Notes: generated by a model not told the origin, from the sequence alone. A stretch of 64,000 nt of DNA from Ferdinandcohnia sp047238305 (GCF_047238305.1 NZ_JBDFMO010000001.1:3224001-3288000), one strand, 5' to 3'. Counted from the stretch's first letter, positions 1-9,095 are shown. Program-made: numbers and translations.

Positions 1-93
1 ATTTTACAAATGAAGCAAAATCCGCAGTTTAATGATGGGGATTTTATTGACGAAAATCCTAGTAGCTATCTTTCAAAAATACAAAGGCGCTAA
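1..93 (+). CDS. C-terminal end of an unidentified protein (partial)
   Basis: The first bases read as an open frame that enters from the left edge and ends at a TAA at 91-93, giving about 30 residues that finish ...PSSYLSKIQRR. The stretch is hydrophilic and has no motif I recognise. The next gene starts 54 bases downstream on the same strand, so the two could be co-transcribed; no terminator lies between them. Only the tail is visible, so no function is proposed. Confidence 0.5.
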   Translation: MLQMKQNPQFNDGDFIDENPSSYLSKIQRR

Positions 94-146
94 CCTAGGT
101 AGGTTGCGAAAATGAACAAACGATACCAACAAAATGGAGATGACGA

Positions 147-1826
147 ATGCAGGAACTACAAAATCAATTTTTCAATCAAGTGCTAATGGAAGGTATTAAA
201 GAACCATTATTTATTGTAAAAGTGGACGAAAATTCTGAGTTCTATTATGAATTTCTGAACCATACAGCGATGGAGAAAACAGGTTTTACTGGAGATATAA
301 TCGGAAAATCTATCTCTGAAGTTTATCCGAGAGAAAGAGCGGATTTCCTTAATGAACAATATAGACTAGCCGTTTCAAAAGCAGAAAGTATAAAATATAC
401 AGATTCATATAACTCGTTATTTGGGGAGAAGTATTATTCCGAAACGACATTAACCCCACTAATAGATAGGGGTACTAATCAATGTACACATGTTATTGCA
501 CTTGTTCATGATATTACGGAGAAAAAATGGGGAGAACTCGAACTACGGGAATATTGGAAAAAGGTAAATGAGAGCAATCAGAAGTACAGTTCACTTTACA
601 AGAATAATTCGGATGCGATTATCACATTTAATATAGATGGTGAAATCATAGAAGGTAATGATAAGGTTGAAGATTTAACAGGCTATAGCATGGATGAAAT
701 TGCATATTCTGATTTATCTGCTTTATTCGATCGGAAAAATGTTGAATTATTGCAAGCGAACTTTAAGAAAGCTATAGAAGGTGAATCATTAGATTTTTCG
801 TTAATAATGAACAAGAAAACAGGTGAGCAAATCGAGCTTGTTGTGAAATTCACCCCGATTATTGTAAATAACCAAGTGGTTGGGATTTTTTCGATGATGA
901 AGGATATCACAAACCTCATCTACATCACACGAAAATATATGGACACAAAACAACGTCTTAAAATTATTACTGAAAAATCACAGGACTTGATCACAATCCT
1001 GGATACACATGGTTTTATAGTTGATGCTTCACCATCACATAAACATTTATTAGGCTATGAGCAAGAAGAATTACTAGGTAAACATTTTACCCACAATATT
1101 CATCCTGAAGATAAATCTCTTTTAGAGGAAACGATTTTACATGCGATTCATAAGGACAAGTCTGGAAGAATTCATATAAGAAAAAAGCATGCGGTTAACG
1201 GGTGGATGTGGTTTGATATGAAGGCAACCCCTGTCTTTAATGAAGACGATGAATTCATTTATACAGTTTGTGTATCTAGCGATATTCAATCACAAATGGA
1301 TTATGAATCTGAACTGAAGCATCTTGCATTCCATGATTCGATGACGAATTTGCCGAATCGAAGGTATTTAAAAGATTTCTTGAAAAAATCCGTAGATGAT
1401 TACGTAAATGACAAAATAAATGGACTTGTCGTTGGAATGATGGATCTCGATCATTTTAAAACAATAAACGATGAAATGGGACATGATGCTGGAGATACTG
1501 TCATCATAGAATTTGGGAATAGAATCAGAAAAAATCTCCGGAATATCGATTTTATTGCACGTCTAGGTGGAGATGAATTTGTCATTGTATTACCTGATAC
1601 CCAAGAAGACGAACTAGGGAATATTGTTGAAAATATACAGAAGACTATACACGAACCTTGGTCCATTGGGGATAAAACATTCCATTTAACAACAAGTATT
1701 GGGATTGGAATCGTACCTAAAGATGAAACTTCCATTTCCTCTATATTAAAAACAGCTGACATTGCTCTCTATGACGCAAAAGAAGCGGGGAGAGACACCT
1801 ATAAAATAAAAACGGTAGGGACTTAG
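147..1826 (+). CDS. PAS-domain sensor diguanylate cyclase (GGDEF)
   Basis: This 559-residue protein should make the second messenger c-di-GMP from two GTP. Three PAS-like sensor domains are visible at roughly residues 1-125, 147-265 and 275-400, the last with a typical GYEQEELLGK segment and HPED motif. The C-terminal GGDEF domain (about 401-555) has an intact RLGGDEF active site, with GGDEF at 474-478. An RxxD inhibitory site (RNID) lies five residues before it, so product feedback is expected. There is no EAL domain and no clear membrane segment, which suggests a cytosolic sensor. The start is ATG with GGAG about 7 bases upstream. The stop codon lies inside a dispersed repeat and a hairpin terminator follows. 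The signal sensed cannot be told from the sequence. Confidence 0.93.
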   Translation: MQELQNQFFNQVLMEGIKEPLFIVKVDENSEFYYEFLNHTAMEKTGFTGDIIGKSISEVYPRERADFLNEQYRLAVSKAESIKYTDSYNSLFGEKYYSETTLTPLIDRGTNQCTHVIALVHDITEKKWGELELREYWKKVNESNQKYSSLYKNNSDAIITFNIDGEIIEGNDKVEDLTGYSMDEIAYSDLSALFDRKNVELLQANFKKAIEGESLDFSLIMNKKTGEQIELVVKFTPIIVNNQVVGIFSMMKDITNLIYITRKYMDTKQRLKIITEKSQDLITILDTHGFIVDASPSHKHLLGYEQEELLGKHFTHNIHPEDKSLLEETILHAIHKDKSGRIHIRKKHAVNGWMWFDMKATPVFNEDDEFIYTVCVSSDIQSQMDYESELKHLAFHDSMTNLPNRRYLKDFLKKSVDDYVNDKINGLVVGMMDLDHFKTINDEMGHDAGDTVIIEFGNRIRKNLRNIDFIARLGGDEFVIVLPDTQEDELGNIVENIQKTIHEPWSIGDKTFHLTTSIGIGIVPKDETSISSILKTADIALYDAKEAGRDTYKIKTVGT

Positions 1827-1843
1827 GGACAGGTTTACTGTGC
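1818..1843 (+). repeat. Degenerate copy of a GGGACA...TGTCCC REP-like element
   Basis: The run GGGACttAGGGACAGG followed by TTTACTGTGC is a decayed version of the element seen at 8134 and 41562. It overlaps the stop codon of the upstream gene: the TAG lies inside the repeat. The closing TGTCCC arm is mutated to TGTGC. Confidence 0.55.
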
Positions 1844-1850
1844 AAGAATG

Positions 1851-1884
1851 AAAACCTAAACGCAAATTTGTGTTTAGGTTTTTT
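1851..1884 (+). terminator. Rho-independent terminator of the GGDEF gene
   Basis: An 11-bp inverted repeat AAAACCTAAAC / GTTTAGGTTTT, extended by GCAAA/TTTGT, is followed by a T run. It lies 25 bases after the stop codon. Confidence 0.85.
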
Positions 1885-2122
1885 GATGGAATGATTAAGG
1901 ATTTGCACTTCAAGCAATAAGGACTCAATTAGTCCGATAACAATGTTCGAAATAATGTACTATTTTATGCGTAAGTTTCCAAAATGGTCGATAGAGAACC
2001 GAACCCATTATGTCTTACCAATTACTTGGTATGATAGAAGATGCAATTATTTAAATATGACAGCAATACTGAAATATGAAACTTTTATAGGAATCTAATC
2101 GTAATTGAATAGAGGTGAAAAG

Positions 2123-2827
2123 ATGATTGAATTAATGTTACTCTTTGTTTTATTGTTATTAACAGCACTTGCTCGTTATATAGTCTTTGATGCATTTGAA
2201 CCACTAATGTTTGCAATGATATTTCTACTTCCTGTCGCATCTCTTGCCATTTTTTTGATAAGTAAACGACTCGCAGATAAAGAGCGTTCTTTTCAACCTA
2301 AAGATATTGAAGAGTGGTCATTTTATAATATACAAAAGTCATTATCGATTAAAAAACCACTTTTCAAAGGGAAAGAGAAGAGAGGGTATGTACAACGTTA
2401 CTTTCCTCACAAATGGCAATATGCTTTAAGTGATATTTTTAGTTTTAGCTGGTACTTATGCTTAGAAATTCAAATTGATCATGAACTTTATACTGTGCAT
2501 TGGTTTCGTGAAAAATGGTTTTCCCAACAAGATCAGTGGAAGATTTATAAAAACGGAGAACAAATTGGTAAGGCAAGCACACAAATCAATTTTACAAATA
2601 CTGCAAAATTAAAAGAAGCCATTCAGTTTAGTTTTCATGACAAAACGTATATATCTTCTGCAACGACGATAACATCAAACATAACATTAACCCTTGATGA
2701 AGAGACAATCGGAATCTTAAAACGGAACCATATCTTAAGTAATGTACATGTTATCGACGTACAAGGACATCAGCCAGAATGTATCGTCGCATTACTTATA
2801 CATTCATATTTTTTCAAAAACAAATGA
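2123..2827 (+). CDS. Membrane protein with tubby-like C-terminal domain (hypothetical)
   Basis: The protein has 234 residues. Two hydrophobic segments occupy about residues 2-20 and 28-48, followed by a soluble domain of about 170 residues rich in aromatic and beta-forming residues. I read that domain as similar to the tubby/LURP-one-like fold found in many Bacillus membrane proteins; this is pattern resemblance only. I chose the ATG at 2123 because AGAGGTG ends six bases before it; an in-frame TTG 18 bases upstream would precede the ribosome binding site. The gene stands alone. A strong hairpin follows, which also serves the convergent ndh gene. The function is unknown. Confidence 0.72.
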   Translation: MIELMLLFVLLLLTALARYIVFDAFEPLMFAMIFLLPVASLAIFLISKRLADKERSFQPKDIEEWSFYNIQKSLSIKKPLFKGKEKRGYVQRYFPHKWQYALSDIFSFSWYLCLEIQIDHELYTVHWFREKWFSQQDQWKIYKNGEQIGKASTQINFTNTAKLKEAIQFSFHDKTYISSATTITSNITLTLDEETIGILKRNHILSNVHVIDVQGHQPECIVALLIHSYFFKNK

Positions 2828-2906
2828 AAATAACGAAGAAATTTCTTCCTTGTCTAGGGTTTCACTCCTAGCCACAGACCATAGAAAAGAGTAAGGAATA
2901 GACAAA

Positions 2907-2944
2907 AGAAAGCCAATTTTCAAAGATAGGAAAATTGGCTTTCT
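2907..2944. terminator. Bidirectional terminator between convergent genes
   Basis: A perfect 15-bp inverted repeat (AGAAAGCCAATTTTC and its complement, with an 8-base loop) lies between the tubby-like gene and ndh, which converge here. Confidence 0.9.
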
Positions 2945-2963
2945 AAGGTTATTAACTTAAATC

Positions 2964-4148
2964 TTAATAGGCTAAGCCGTAAAGGGCTTTGATATGAGAT
3001 AAGTAACGAACATGACTTGCTTCTTTCATTAATGTTGCTGGAAGACCTTTTAAAGGAATATTGTTTCCGCCAACAGATGCTACGCCGTCTTTACGGCCAA
3101 GACTAGCAAGCGTACCCGAGTTGATTGGGTTAAATTCTTCAAGCTTTTGACCTTTAAGAGTAGCGAACAGGTTAAAGCCACAAGTTTCACCCATTTGCCA
3201 AGCATTTTGAGCAGTAGGCGCATATAATGGGCGACCTCCATCAGCTGGAAGTGATACAGACGCGTCACCAACCACAAATACTTCTGGATGTGATTTAGAA
3301 CGTAAAAATTCGTCAATGACTGCTTTACCACGATCACATTCAAGACCAGATTCTTGAACGATTGGAAGAGCCGCAACTCCACCTGTCCAGACAAAAGTGT
3401 TCGCTTCGATGGTAGAACCGTCTTTAAGTGAAATTTTATTTCCTTCAACGCCTGTAACAGGTAGACCAGTTAAGAAATCAACTCCACGTTTAGCTAAACT
3501 TTCAGTTGCACGCTCGATTAAGTTATCGGGAAGTACTGGTAAGATTTTAGGACCTGCTTCAACTAATTTGATGTCTAGGTCATTAAAGTCAACACCATAT
3601 TTTCTAGCTACTTCAGGGAAGTGGTCTACGATTTCACCAACTAGTTCAACACCCGTTAAACCACCACCTCCAATAACAATTGTTGCATCTGCTAGATTCT
3701 TAGATTGTGCATAAGCGGCGATTTTACTTTCAATGTGTTGGTAAATGCGGTTTGCATCTTCAACTGATTTTAATACAAAACTGTTTTCCTCAAGACCTGG
3801 GATTCCAAAGTAACCAGTTTGACTACCAAGCGCAACGACTAAGTTGTCGTAATCCAATACAGAACCATCCGCTAGGTGAACTTCTTTATTGTCTACTGAG
3901 AAAGATGTCACTTCGCTTATTACCACGTTTACATCTTTATTTTTGAAAAGTTTTGTTAACGGGAAAGAGATTGCTTGTTCGGTCGTTGTACCTCCCGCAA
4001 GGCGGTGTAATTCCGTAATGAGTTGGTGAGTAGGGTATTTATTCACCACTGTAATTTGCGCTTCTTCTTTACTTGCATATTTACGTAATGTTAGAGCAGT
4101 TAATAATCCACCATAACCTGCACCTAAGATGACGATTTTTTTTGACAT
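2964..4148 (-). CDS. ndh: Type II NADH dehydrogenase (non-proton-pumping)
   Basis: This 394-residue flavoprotein oxidises NADH and passes electrons to menaquinone at the inner face of the membrane. The N-terminal FAD-binding motif is VILGAGYGGL at residues 5-14. A second, NAD-binding glycine motif, VIGGGGLTGVELVGE, lies near residue 160, and the late FAD motif VFVGDAS near residue 290. Length and order of motifs match Bacillus Ndh (YjlD). The ATG has a GGAGG site. The yjlC homologue lies 44 bases upstream on the same strand, the same arrangement as the yjlC-ndh operon of B. subtilis, which is controlled there by the NADH sensor Rex. I could not find a convincing Rex box here. Confidence 0.93.
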   Translation of the reverse strand: MSKKIVILGAGYGGLLTALTLRKYASKEEAQITVVNKYPTHQLITELHRLAGGTTTEQAISFPLTKLFKNKDVNVVISEVTSFSVDNKEVHLADGSVLDYDNLVVALGSQTGYFGIPGLEENSFVLKSVEDANRIYQHIESKIAAYAQSKNLADATIVIGGGGLTGVELVGEIVDHFPEVARKYGVDFNDLDIKLVEAGPKILPVLPDNLIERATESLAKRGVDFLTGLPVTGVEGNKISLKDGSTIEANTFVWTGGVAALPIVQESGLECDRGKAVIDEFLRSKSHPEVFVVGDASVSLPADGGRPLYAPTAQNAWQMGETCGFNLFATLKGQKLEEFNPINSGTLASLGRKDGVASVGGNNIPLKGLPATLMKEASHVRYLSHIKALYGLAY

Positions 4149-4192
4149 GATTTATCCTCCGTCCTTACTAAGTAATAAAAGGGTACTTATGA

Positions 4193-4609
4193 TTAAGCTT
4201 TACGTTCAGCTTGTACTTCTAGAAATGCGCTAACAAAGCGCAACATTTTTTGTGCTTCTGGATCTTTCAATAATTTTAAAACACCAAATAGACCGATCAC
4301 TTCATTTGAAGCTTCTGCACGGTCTTTAGCTTCGATAGCCGTTGCTGCAATGTTTTTAACTGAGCCGATAACAGGTTCAGAAATTTCTTTGATAGCACTT
4401 ACTGTATCATTTTTTAGGACATCGTCCGTAGCCACTAATTGAGCTAAATCATACGTTTTTGTTAAGAGATTTACAGCCTCTGTTAACTTTGGTAGTTGCT
4501 CGACTAAAGCAGTGAGCGATTCTTGAACTTCAGGTTTTAATAATTGATCAAGTAATTCTGTTTTCTCTGTGCCTGTAGCCTCTTTTTCTTGAGTCAATAC
4601 TTCTGACAT
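4193..4609 (-). CDS. yjlC: YjlC-like DUF1641 protein
   Basis: This 138-residue soluble protein is rich in Ala, Glu, Leu and Val and predicted to be mostly helical, with the DUF1641 segment VIGLFGVLKLLKDPEAQKML near the C-terminus. It is the upstream partner of ndh, as in B. subtilis. Its biochemical role is not established; members of the family often sit beside redox enzymes. The ATG at 4609 is preferred because AAGGAG lies eight bases upstream; a TTG six bases further up would leave only two bases of spacing. Confidence 0.88.
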   Translation of the reverse strand: MSEVLTQEKEATGTEKTELLDQLLKPEVQESLTALVEQLPKLTEAVNLLTKTYDLAQLVATDDVLKNDTVSAIKEISEPVIGSVKNIAATAIEAKDRAEASNEVIGLFGVLKLLKDPEAQKMLRFVSAFLEVQAERKA

Positions 4610-4796
4610 TTTCAATTCTCCTTCATCGTTGAATTTCTACTAAGCATTATCTGGTATAAAAATGCTGTTAGATCTAGAAAAATGTTCACATATTCACATT
4701 TGAAGGGGAAGACATGAAAGTGTATTCCAATTTCCTTGTTTTCCGGTGGTAACGGGAATTTTACAAGTTTTTCCCTTAAACGATATATATATGACA

Positions 4797-4824
4797 TTAA
4801 TATGACATTTTAACTATAACGCAA
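4797..4824 (-). promoter_or_regulatory. Possible sigma-A promoter of yjlC-ndh, in a 379-base gap
   Basis: Reading the minus strand, TTGCGT (4824-4819) and TATTAA (4802-4797) are spaced by 16 bases and point at yjlC. The long leader (about 180 bases) holds a repeated TTCACAT element at 4687-4702, which only half resembles a Rex or FNR site. Nothing else is visible between yjlC and 4940. Confidence 0.35.
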
Positions 4825-4943
4825 TTTTCGTATTTCGTAAAATGCATTTGATTCATGTAAGATATACCTTTTTTTAATGAGAAAGGCTATTTATACTAAA
4901 ATTTTCCAGAAGTTAGTTGTGGAAAAGTGAACATATTAACAAA

Positions 4944-4976
4944 ATTAAAAAAATGGCTGGATATATCAGCCATTTT
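4944..4976 (-). terminator. Terminator of the sleB-like operon
   Basis: AAATGGCTG / CAGCCATTT forms a 9-bp stem; on the minus strand it is followed by a run of seven T. It ends the minus-strand unit containing the two small genes and the LysM hydrolase. Confidence 0.85.
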
Positions 4977-4988
4977 GATAGTAATAAT

Positions 4989-5162
4989 CTAGTTATGTAT
5001 TTGTTGTTGAACCTGTTGTAAAATTTGTTGCGCTTTTTCTAGTTCACTTTGGGCAAAATGACATGCCTCAGATTCAATACTATTGGAATTAACTTGTTTT
5101 AAATGATGGTGTGCATTATGAATAATATCTTGGGCTTCCTGTAATTTGCTTTTAAAGTTCAA
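4989..5162 (-). CDS. Small hypothetical protein (57 aa), helical
   Basis: A TTG start (5162-5160) with AAGGG ten bases upstream opens a 57-residue frame ending at TAG (4991-4989). The product begins MNFKSKLQEAQDIIHNA and ends ...QQILQQVQQQIHN. It is Gln- and His-rich with heptad-like spacing, so probably a coiled helix. It loosely resembles short Bacillus sporulation-associated proteins such as the DUF2564 type, but this is weak. It is the last gene of a three-gene minus-strand unit and is followed directly by a terminator, which supports it being real. Confidence 0.6.
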   Translation of the reverse strand: MNFKSKLQEAQDIIHNAHHHLKQVNSNSIESEACHFAQSELEKAQQILQQVQQQIHN

Positions 5163-5203
5163 TGTAGTTCATCCCTTCTTTTAATCGTTCTCTTCTATCA
5201 TAT

Positions 5204-5338
5204 CTACTCTTCAATTTTTCTTATTTCTTTTGCTGTTTCAGAAGACTTAGAAGTTGGTATTGTATGACTTTTTTTAGTATTTGTGTCCCAGATACTATAC
5301 GTAATCTTATTTTGTGAGTTGTTTTTGTTTTTAGACAT
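5204..5338 (-). CDS. Small hypothetical protein (44 aa)
   Basis: An ATG at 5338 preceded by GAAAGGA opens a 44-residue, Lys/Ser/Asn-rich frame (MSKNKNNSQNKITYSIWD...) that ends at TAG. It begins 24 bases after the stop of the LysM hydrolase and is followed by the 57-residue gene, so all three probably form one transcript. There is no membrane segment or known motif. Small basic proteins of this kind are common in spores; that role is only a guess. Confidence 0.55.
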   Translation of the reverse strand: MSKNKNNSQNKITYSIWDTNTKKSHTIPTSKSSETAKEIRKIEE

Positions 5339-5362
5339 ATTTTTTATCCTTTCATCTAATAT

Positions 5363-6901
5363 TTAAAAAGCAAACACATGGTTCCCGATCGTTTTTGAAA
5401 CTGTACGGCTTCTAAGATAGGAGCTTGATGTTTTATCAGGATTGTAAAAAAATAAGGCTCCATTTGTTGGATCTTCTCCACTAATAGCTCGTTTGGCTGC
5501 TTCTATATGTTGTGAATGTGGAGTGGCGGTATTTATCACACCGGTTTCTGCTGGTGTAAATTGATAATATCCATTGCTTTTTTCAAACAAAACATCTTTT
5601 ACGGTATTAGGAAATAGAGGGCTTTTTACCCGGTTCATGATAACTGCACCAACGGCGATTTGACCTTCAAGTGATTCACCTCTTGCTTCACTATAGATCA
5701 TTTTTGCCAACCACTCGACATCCTCTTGATTATATGCTGAGCGTTGTTCTGACGAAATAGAATTATTAGCCGGAGCCTTCGAACTACCAGAAGGAATCGC
5801 TAATTCCTGACCGACCTCTAATAAATTTGATGATAAATTGTTTGCTCTCTTGATAGCATCCACTGTGGTTCCATTGCGCTTGGCAATTGTGTATAGCGTA
5901 TCTCCAGGCATCACTTGATGAGTATTATCATCAGTTTGAGTTTGGGGCGGTGTACCGCCATTAGAAATTGTTAATGTTTGTCCAATCTGTAAAAAATCCG
6001 AAGATAAATTATTTGCCGTCATGATAGCGTCCACTGTTGTACCATAAAGCGTGGCAATACTATATAACGTATCCCCTGGAGCAACTTGATAGGTTGTAAT
6101 CGTTTGAGTAGGAGAATATGTTTTACCAGAAGGAATCGTCAAAGTCTGTCCAATACTTAATACATCGGAAGACAGTTGATTGACCTTTTTGATACCATTC
6201 ACTGAAGTACCATGACGCTGCGCAATGCTGTATAACGTATCTCCCGAAACAACTTGATAGGTTGTAGTCGTTTGAGTAGGAGATGATGTATTACCAGAAG
6301 GTATCTTCAAAGTCTGTCCAATACTTAATACATCGGAAGACAGTTGATTGGCCTTCTTTATACCATCCACTGAAGTACCATGACGCTGCGCAATACTATA
6401 TAACGTATCCCCTGAAACAACTTGATATGTATTGTGAGTTGGGATTGCTATTGACGTACCACCAGAAGGAATCGTTAACGTCTGTCCAACCTGTAAAAGA
6501 TCCGAAGTTAGATGATTTGACTCTTTAATGGCATTCACTGTTGTGCCATACAGTTGTGCAATGCTGAATAATGTATCACCAGCAGAAACCGTATAAGATA
6601 AAGAGGCAGTATGTGAAGGTGTACTTGTTTTTTTGGCTGCAGCAGCTTTTTCTGCAGGTAGTGCACCAATGCCTAGAATGGATAACAAGATTCCTCCAGC
6701 CATCACTTTCACGGTTTTAATTTTTAAAGAAGGTAGCTTTCTTTTGACAAAGCTAATTGCTTCATTCTTTATACTTGACCCCTGAACTTTGGAGATCGTC
6801 CCTAATTCTGCAGAGAATTCTGTTGTGTTTTCATTTAGATATAAGACTACTTCAATTCCTTGTTCTGTTTCATTGATTTTATAATGAGTAAAAGTCTCCA
6901 T
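5363..6901 (-). CDS. LysM-repeat SleB/CwlJ-type cell wall hydrolase
   Basis: This 512-residue protein probably cleaves spore cortex or cell wall peptidoglycan. Residues 1-60 are a short soluble region, about 64-82 is a membrane or signal segment ending in an Ala/Lys stretch, and five LysM peptidoglycan-binding repeats follow between about 102 and 370. The C-terminal 120 residues are the hydrolase_2 (SleB) domain, with WLAKMIYSEARGE carrying the expected catalytic Glu and a GALFFYNP segment. Repeats 2 and 3 are almost identical even at DNA level, so they were duplicated recently. The ATG at 6901 is used because GGAGG lies just upstream. Two tiny genes and a terminator follow on the same strand. 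An N-terminal domain before the membrane segment is unlike classical SleB. Confidence 0.88.
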   Translation of the reverse strand: METFTHYKINETEQGIEVVLYLNENTTEFSAELGTISKVQGSSIKNEAISFVKRKLPSLKIKTVKVMAGGILLSILGIGALPAEKAAAAKKTSTPSHTASLSYTVSAGDTLFSIAQLYGTTVNAIKESNHLTSDLLQVGQTLTIPSGGTSIAIPTHNTYQVVSGDTLYSIAQRHGTSVDGIKKANQLSSDVLSIGQTLKIPSGNTSSPTQTTTTYQVVSGDTLYSIAQRHGTSVNGIKKVNQLSSDVLSIGQTLTIPSGKTYSPTQTITTYQVAPGDTLYSIATLYGTTVDAIMTANNLSSDFLQIGQTLTISNGGTPPQTQTDDNTHQVMPGDTLYTIAKRNGTTVDAIKRANNLSSNLLEVGQELAIPSGSSKAPANNSISSEQRSAYNQEDVEWLAKMIYSEARGESLEGQIAVGAVIMNRVKSPLFPNTVKDVLFEKSNGYYQFTPAETGVINTATPHSQHIEAAKRAISGEDPTNGALFFYNPDKTSSSYLRSRTVSKTIGNHVFAF

Positions 6902-7153
6902 GTCATTCACCCTCCATTTTCTTACTATCCCCAAAATGTAAGCCGATTAATAAGAAAATAGTCTGCGTTTCATAATTGGGACAAAGTGTTCATTTTTTTA
7001 ATTTTCAGTTTATTAACTTGTTAAAATTGTTCCACCTTGATAAAATGAAACAAACCTTCCCCAACTGATGAAAGTTGCCAACCACACCTAGATTGGACAG
7101 AAGGGAATAAAGGTAATTAGTTTTGAAAATTGATTTGAAGGAGGAAAACCATC

Positions 7154-8131
7154 GTGAAAAATCAAGTCAAATTATTACCGTTTACCATTCAGTCAGTTGT
7201 GGATCAAACAAATGAAACACCAGAGGGAGTTCAATTGGTACAGGCGCCTTCAATATGGAATGAAAGCAGTCAAGGTGAAGGCATTGTCATTGCAGTCATT
7301 GACACCGGGATTGACACGTCTCATCCAGATTTAAAAGATCGAATTATAGCGGGCCGGAATTTTACAACGGATTATAAGGGAGACCCAGACATATTTGAAG
7401 ACAATAACGGACATGGTACCCACGTATCTGGTACCATCGCGGCTAGTCTAAATAATGAAGGAGTTGTCGGAGTTGCACCGAAGGCTCAATTATTGAGTTT
7501 AAAAGCGTTAACTGGGCAAGGGGCCGGAAATTATGACTGGATCATTGATGCCATTCACTATGCAGTGGAATGGCGTGGTCCGAACAACGAAAGAGTTCGT
7601 GTGATTTCGATGTCACTAGGGGGTCCCGAAGATGTACCTGAGTTGCATAAGGCGATTAAACAGGCGGTTAATCAAAAAGTATCCGTAGTCGTTGCGGCGG
7701 GGAATGAAGGGGATTCCCAGGAGGATACATTTGAGTATGCCTACCCTGGAGCATATAACGAAGTGATTTCGGTTGGAGCTGTGAACATGGATTTAGAACT
7801 TGCACCATTTACCAACACTAATACGGAAATTGATCTTGTTGCTCCTGGTGTTGATGTGGTTTCAACCTACCCAGATAATAAATATGCACAACTAACAGGA
7901 ACTTCGATGGCAGCTCCGCATGTAGCTGGTGCAATCGGTTTACTGATCAATGTAAGTGAAAAAGAGTTTGATCGAACCCTTAGTGAAGCAGAGGTCTATG
8001 CTCAACTCATTAGACGAACTGTACCACTGGGTAACAGGAAAAGCGCTGAAGGAAATGGATTCCTCCAGCTAGACCTAATTGAAAAATTACATGATATCAT
8101 TTTACCTTCAAGTATGAATGTTACAAATTAA
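7154..8131 (+). CDS. ispA: Intracellular subtilisin-type serine protease
   Basis: This 325-residue S8 peptidase resembles B. subtilis IspA across its whole length. The catalytic triad is D50 (AVIDTG), H87 (GHGTHVSG) and S251 (GTSMAAPH), with oxyanion N184 (AAGNEG). It has no signal peptide and begins with the short N-terminal extension (LLPF near residues 7-10) that in intracellular subtilisins acts as an inhibitory propeptide removed during activation. These enzymes degrade cytosolic protein in stationary phase and sporulation. The start is GTG, with GAAGGAGG about 11 bases upstream. A REP-like repeat begins three bases after the stop codon and a terminator follows. Confidence 0.94.
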   Translation: MKNQVKLLPFTIQSVVDQTNETPEGVQLVQAPSIWNESSQGEGIVIAVIDTGIDTSHPDLKDRIIAGRNFTTDYKGDPDIFEDNNGHGTHVSGTIAASLNNEGVVGVAPKAQLLSLKALTGQGAGNYDWIIDAIHYAVEWRGPNNERVRVISMSLGGPEDVPELHKAIKQAVNQKVSVVVAAGNEGDSQEDTFEYAYPGAYNEVISVGAVNMDLELAPFTNTNTEIDLVAPGVDVVSTYPDNKYAQLTGTSMAAPHVAGAIGLLINVSEKEFDRTLSEAEVYAQLIRRTVPLGNRKSAEGNGFLQLDLIEKLHDIILPSSMNVTN

Positions 8132-8133
8132 GT

Positions 8134-8162
8134 GGGACAGAGGGACAGGTTCACTGTCCCAA
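8134..8162 (+). repeat. REP-like element with TGGGACA/TGTCCCA arms
   Basis: The element reads TGGGACAG, AGGGACAGG, TTCAC, TGTCCCA. The 7-bp outer arms are a perfect inverted repeat. It starts two bases after the ispA stop codon. A near-identical copy lies at 41562 and a decayed one at 1818. Elements of this look are common in Bacillus genomes and are thought to be REP-type. Confidence 0.8.
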
Positions 8163-8168
8163 ATGAGG

Positions 8169-8208
8169 AAGCCTAGATGCAAGTTTTTACTTGTCTCTAG
8201 GCTTTTTC
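8169..8208 (+). terminator. ispA terminator
   Basis: AAGCCTAGA...CAAGT and ACTTG...TCTAGGCTT form a long hairpin followed by five T. The 220 bases after it, up to the next gene, are AT-rich and without a recognisable feature. Confidence 0.8.
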
Positions 8209-8431
8209 CTAATTGTCTTTCATTATTTGTAATTTTTTTCAAAAAAATAATAGAAAAATAGTCTTTCAGGGTATAAAATAAAAAAGCAAATTCATTCAGA
8301 AGAAGATTGTAAGAGTTTGCATCCATTTTGAAAAACAGGAGGGACCATAGAAAAGGAATAAACCATTGCTTTCTGTTTTATATCAATCCATTTGTTTTTA
8401 AAATTTAAACGATTAAAGAGGTTGATGAAAG

Positions 8432-9085
8432 TTGACAATGGATGCTACAGATTTACCAATTAAAGAGCCAACTATTTTTAGTCATATTGGCAATAAAATC
8501 ATAACAGATGATCGAGAAATAAACATTATTGCTAGATTGGAAGAGCCAATAATCGTCCTTTTAGGAAATGTGTTAAGTGATGAGGAATGTGATGAATTAA
8601 TTAAAGTGTCTAAGGATCGAATGCATCGTTCAAAAATTGCGAATGCCCATGTAGATAACATGAGAACGAGCAGTAGTACATTTTTAGACAACAGTGAAAA
8701 TGTCATTGTTACAAGAATTGAAAAGAGAATCTCGCAGATTATGAGTATACCAACAGAATATGGAGAAGGTCTTCAAATTCTAAATTATAAAATTGGACAA
8801 GAATATAAAGCTCATTTTGACTTTTTCAATTCTTCCAGTAAGGCAAACAACAACCCTAGAATTAGCACACTTGTCATGTACTTAAGCGATGTAGAGCAGG
8901 GTGGGGAAACGTATTTTCCAAAGCTTCATTTTTCAGTATCTCCACATAAGGGCATGGCTGTGTATTTTGAATACTTTTATAATGACCAAACTTTAAATGA
9001 CCTGACCATACATGGTGGTGCCCCCGTAATAGTAGGCGATAAGTGGGCTGCTACACAATGGATGAGAAGGAAAAAAGTGAAATAG
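8432..9085 (+). CDS. 2-oxoglutarate/Fe(II) oxygenase, prolyl 4-hydroxylase-like
   Basis: This 217-residue cytosolic enzyme should hydroxylate a prolyl or similar residue using O2 and 2-oxoglutarate. The iron ligands are H128, D130 (KAHFDF) and H194, with K204 (HGGAPVIVGDKW) for the 2-oxoglutarate carboxylate. The whole length resembles the well-studied B. anthracis collagen-like P4H. The TTG at 8432 sits nine bases after AGAGG, better spaced than an ATG at 8438; both are in frame. The protein substrate is unknown. It stands alone, with a terminator directly behind it. Confidence 0.9.
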   Translation: MTMDATDLPIKEPTIFSHIGNKIITDDREINIIARLEEPIIVLLGNVLSDEECDELIKVSKDRMHRSKIANAHVDNMRTSSSTFLDNSENVIVTRIEKRISQIMSIPTEYGEGLQILNYKIGQEYKAHFDFFNSSSKANNNPRISTLVMYLSDVEQGGETYFPKLHFSVSPHKGMAVYFEYFYNDQTLNDLTIHGGAPVIVGDKWAATQWMRRKKVK

Positions 9086-9095
9086 AACAGAAATA

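Noticed and set aside
4687..4702. Rex operator before yjlC-ndh
   Set aside because: TTCACAT is repeated directly rather than inverted; only one half fits TTGTGAA-N4-TTCACAA.
4612..4797. 61-codon frame upstream of yjlC
   Set aside because: It lies in the leader and promoter region of yjlC, has no ribosome binding site and no recognisable composition.
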